DNA from: JAIEPT01 sp038217425
Lineage (GTDB): Bacteria > Planctomycetota > Planctomycetia > Gemmatales > Gemmataceae
Direction of reading: 5' to 3'
Assembly (NCBI GenBank): GCA_038217425.1
Contig: JBBQPM010000106.1
Span: forward strand, 1-23,362
DNA: 23,362 bases
Of this stretch, positions 22,458 to 23,362 are shown piece by piece. A program made the translations under genes and the position numbers. How positions within the stretch are numbered: the stretch's first letter is position 1; every line of letters starts with the position of its first letter. Under the pieces are notes generated by a model. That model had not been told where the DNA came from and did no database searches. It saw only the letters and a program-made list of their open reading frames with translations.

Positions 22458-22709
22458 TTACCATCCGAGACTCGCCCGTAAATCTTCGAGTCCGGCCTTG
22501 AGCGTGTCGTCCTTACTGGCGAATTTGCCCGCGCTGACGACCCGTTTGCCGCTCTGCGTCTGCCGAATGGAGCAGCCGAAATCGTTGCCGACCGGAACGA
22601 CGTTGAGAGCAAACTGAGGCTTGTGCGCGAGCAGGACAAAGTAGGTTTCGCCGTCGCTGCTTTCTTTGAGCAGTCCGTCGCGTTGCGTGAGCCAGGCGGG
22701 TGCATTCAT
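22458..22709 (-). CDS. Small hypothetical protein (83 aa)
   Basis: An 83-residue soluble protein starting MNAPAWLTQRDGLLKES. A strand-rich middle (GETYFVLLAHKPQFALNVV, then DFGCSIRQTQSGKRVV) is followed by a C-terminal helix (DDTLKAGLEDLRASLGW). ATG 22709 has GAGGA about 8 nt upstream. Its TAA directly abuts the TGA of the convergent sigma gene, so the two transcripts must overlap. There is no recognised domain; the composition and ribosome binding site indicate a real gene. Confidence 0.7.
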   Translation of the reverse strand: MNAPAWLTQRDGLLKESSDGETYFVLLAHKPQFALNVVPVGNDFGCSIRQTQSGKRVVSAGKFASKDDTLKAGLEDLRASLGW

Positions 22710-22875
22710 GATGTTTTCCTCGTTAATAAACCAGCTTACGAAATTGGCGCACGATATGGAAGGTGACGAGATTCCTGTTGTGGGCGTCGCCCGCCCGGAC
22801 GTCGCCGCTGCGTGCCCTTTACCTCGCTCTGATCGTATTTTGAGGCGAATGTGGCCGAATTGTCATCTCATGTGA

Positions 22876-23362
22876 GGATATTGGTTACACCGAGAATTTG
22901 GCAAGGAGACCGCCCCGGTTGAGCTAACCGACGCGGCAGTTTACCCTATCCCTCGCTTCCTGGTTGGCGATTTTTCATCGTACCCCGCACTTCTCCGCGC
23001 TGGCAAAACCAGCGAATTTCCCATAGGCGTCGGCGCCCCCGGCTCCGGCAAGTCCGTCATCAAGCAGGCTCTCCAGCGCCTCCCCGAAAACCAGTATCTC
23101 ATCGCCGCCGTCGCACGCACCCTACACACGTATACCAATACCGTCAAAATCCTCTGCGAAGCCTTCCGCATCGAGTTCGAAAGCTCCGCCTTCAAGTGCG
23201 AACGACGACTCATCGAGCAGGCCTTCAGCCTCAACCACGCCGGCAAATCCCTGACCACCATCCTCGACGACGCCCATCTCATGGACCTGGACAACCTCCG
23301 CAAACTTCGACTCCTCTTCGAGGACTTCCCTAAGAACCACAACCTCGTCCTCGTCGGCCAAC
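22876..23362 (+). CDS. AAA+ ATPase of ExeA/TniB/transposition-helper type, start not visible, cut by window end
   Basis: The frame is open from the codon after a TGA at 22873-22875 to the window end. Walker A is GVGAPGSGKSVIKQAL (GAPGSGKS at 23032-23055), Walker B is LTTILDDAHLMD (23251-23286), and then LRKLRLLFEDFPKNHNLVLVGQ, a sensor-1-like strand. This order is typical of ExeA-like ATPases, including the TniB/TnsC/IstB-related helpers of DDE transposons. No ATG, GTG or TTG exists in frame between the TGA and Walker A. About 50 codons precede Walker A, and the normal N-terminal motif of this family is not evident. Either the gene uses a rare start (CTG 22960 is possible) or it is a 5'-truncated mobile-element remnant. 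No transposase is seen in the window. Confidence 0.6.

Overview
The window is high-GC bacterial chromosome with dense genes, short gaps and strongly G/C-ending codons. The gene content points to a member of the Planctomycetota, probably near the Pirellulales. The clues are a redoxin / cytochrome c / PHM-like copper monooxygenase fusion, a secreted sialidase, a WxxGxW-repeat surface protein, and a Tex protein with large disordered inserts. This placement is inferred from gene content, not from a marker gene. I saw no rRNA, tRNA or CRISPR.

Layout. 1-675: 3' part of an aquaglyceroporin. 853-4044: Tex, followed by a GC hairpin. 4152-7407: a helicase-associated-domain protein without a helicase core, then a cysteine desulfurase 25 nt downstream. 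7446-9835 (minus): sialidase followed by an amidohydrolase, overlapping by ATGA. 9920-10388 (minus): a region of tiny genes, including a small membrane-protein gene with a good ribosome binding site that is split by an in-frame TGA. 10630-11853: a secreted alpha/beta-hydrolase. 11895-14842 (minus): the redoxin / cytochrome c / copper monooxygenase fusion, followed by ribD with a GTGA overlap. 15005-15191: a nested palindromic element. 15212-17193: a ketosynthase-like protein without an active-site Cys, coupled by ATGA overlap to a complete FabF-type ketosynthase. 17214-18789 (minus): moaC, then an unrecognised protein with a winged-helix-like segment. 18922-20511: the WxxGxW-repeat secreted protein. 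20522-20611: a perfect 27-bp inverted repeat at a convergent junction. 20619-22457: a MerR-type HTH plus cobalamin-binding-like regulator, divergent from a sigma-70-family factor. 22458-22709 (minus): a small conserved-looking protein whose stop codon abuts that of the sigma gene. 22876-end: a AAA+ ATPase of the ExeA/TniB/transposition-helper type with no visible start, cut by the window edge.

How they work together. Most blocks are ordinary metabolism or secretion: glycerol transport, sulfur transfer, riboflavin and molybdopterin synthesis, glycan and ester degradation. The most notable block is the divergent regulator/sigma pair at 20.6-22.5 kb. Its layout is the same as the light-responsive litR/litS locus of Streptomyces: a MerR-B12 regulator divergent from a sigma factor, with back-to-back sigma-70-type promoters. 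Here, however, the DxHxxG axial histidine position is occupied by Tyr, although the Wx9EH motif of the CarH/LitR helix bundle is kept. Two palindromes with the same 8-nt terminus (AAGCCCAG) in two intergenic regions suggest a family of small dispersed palindromic elements.
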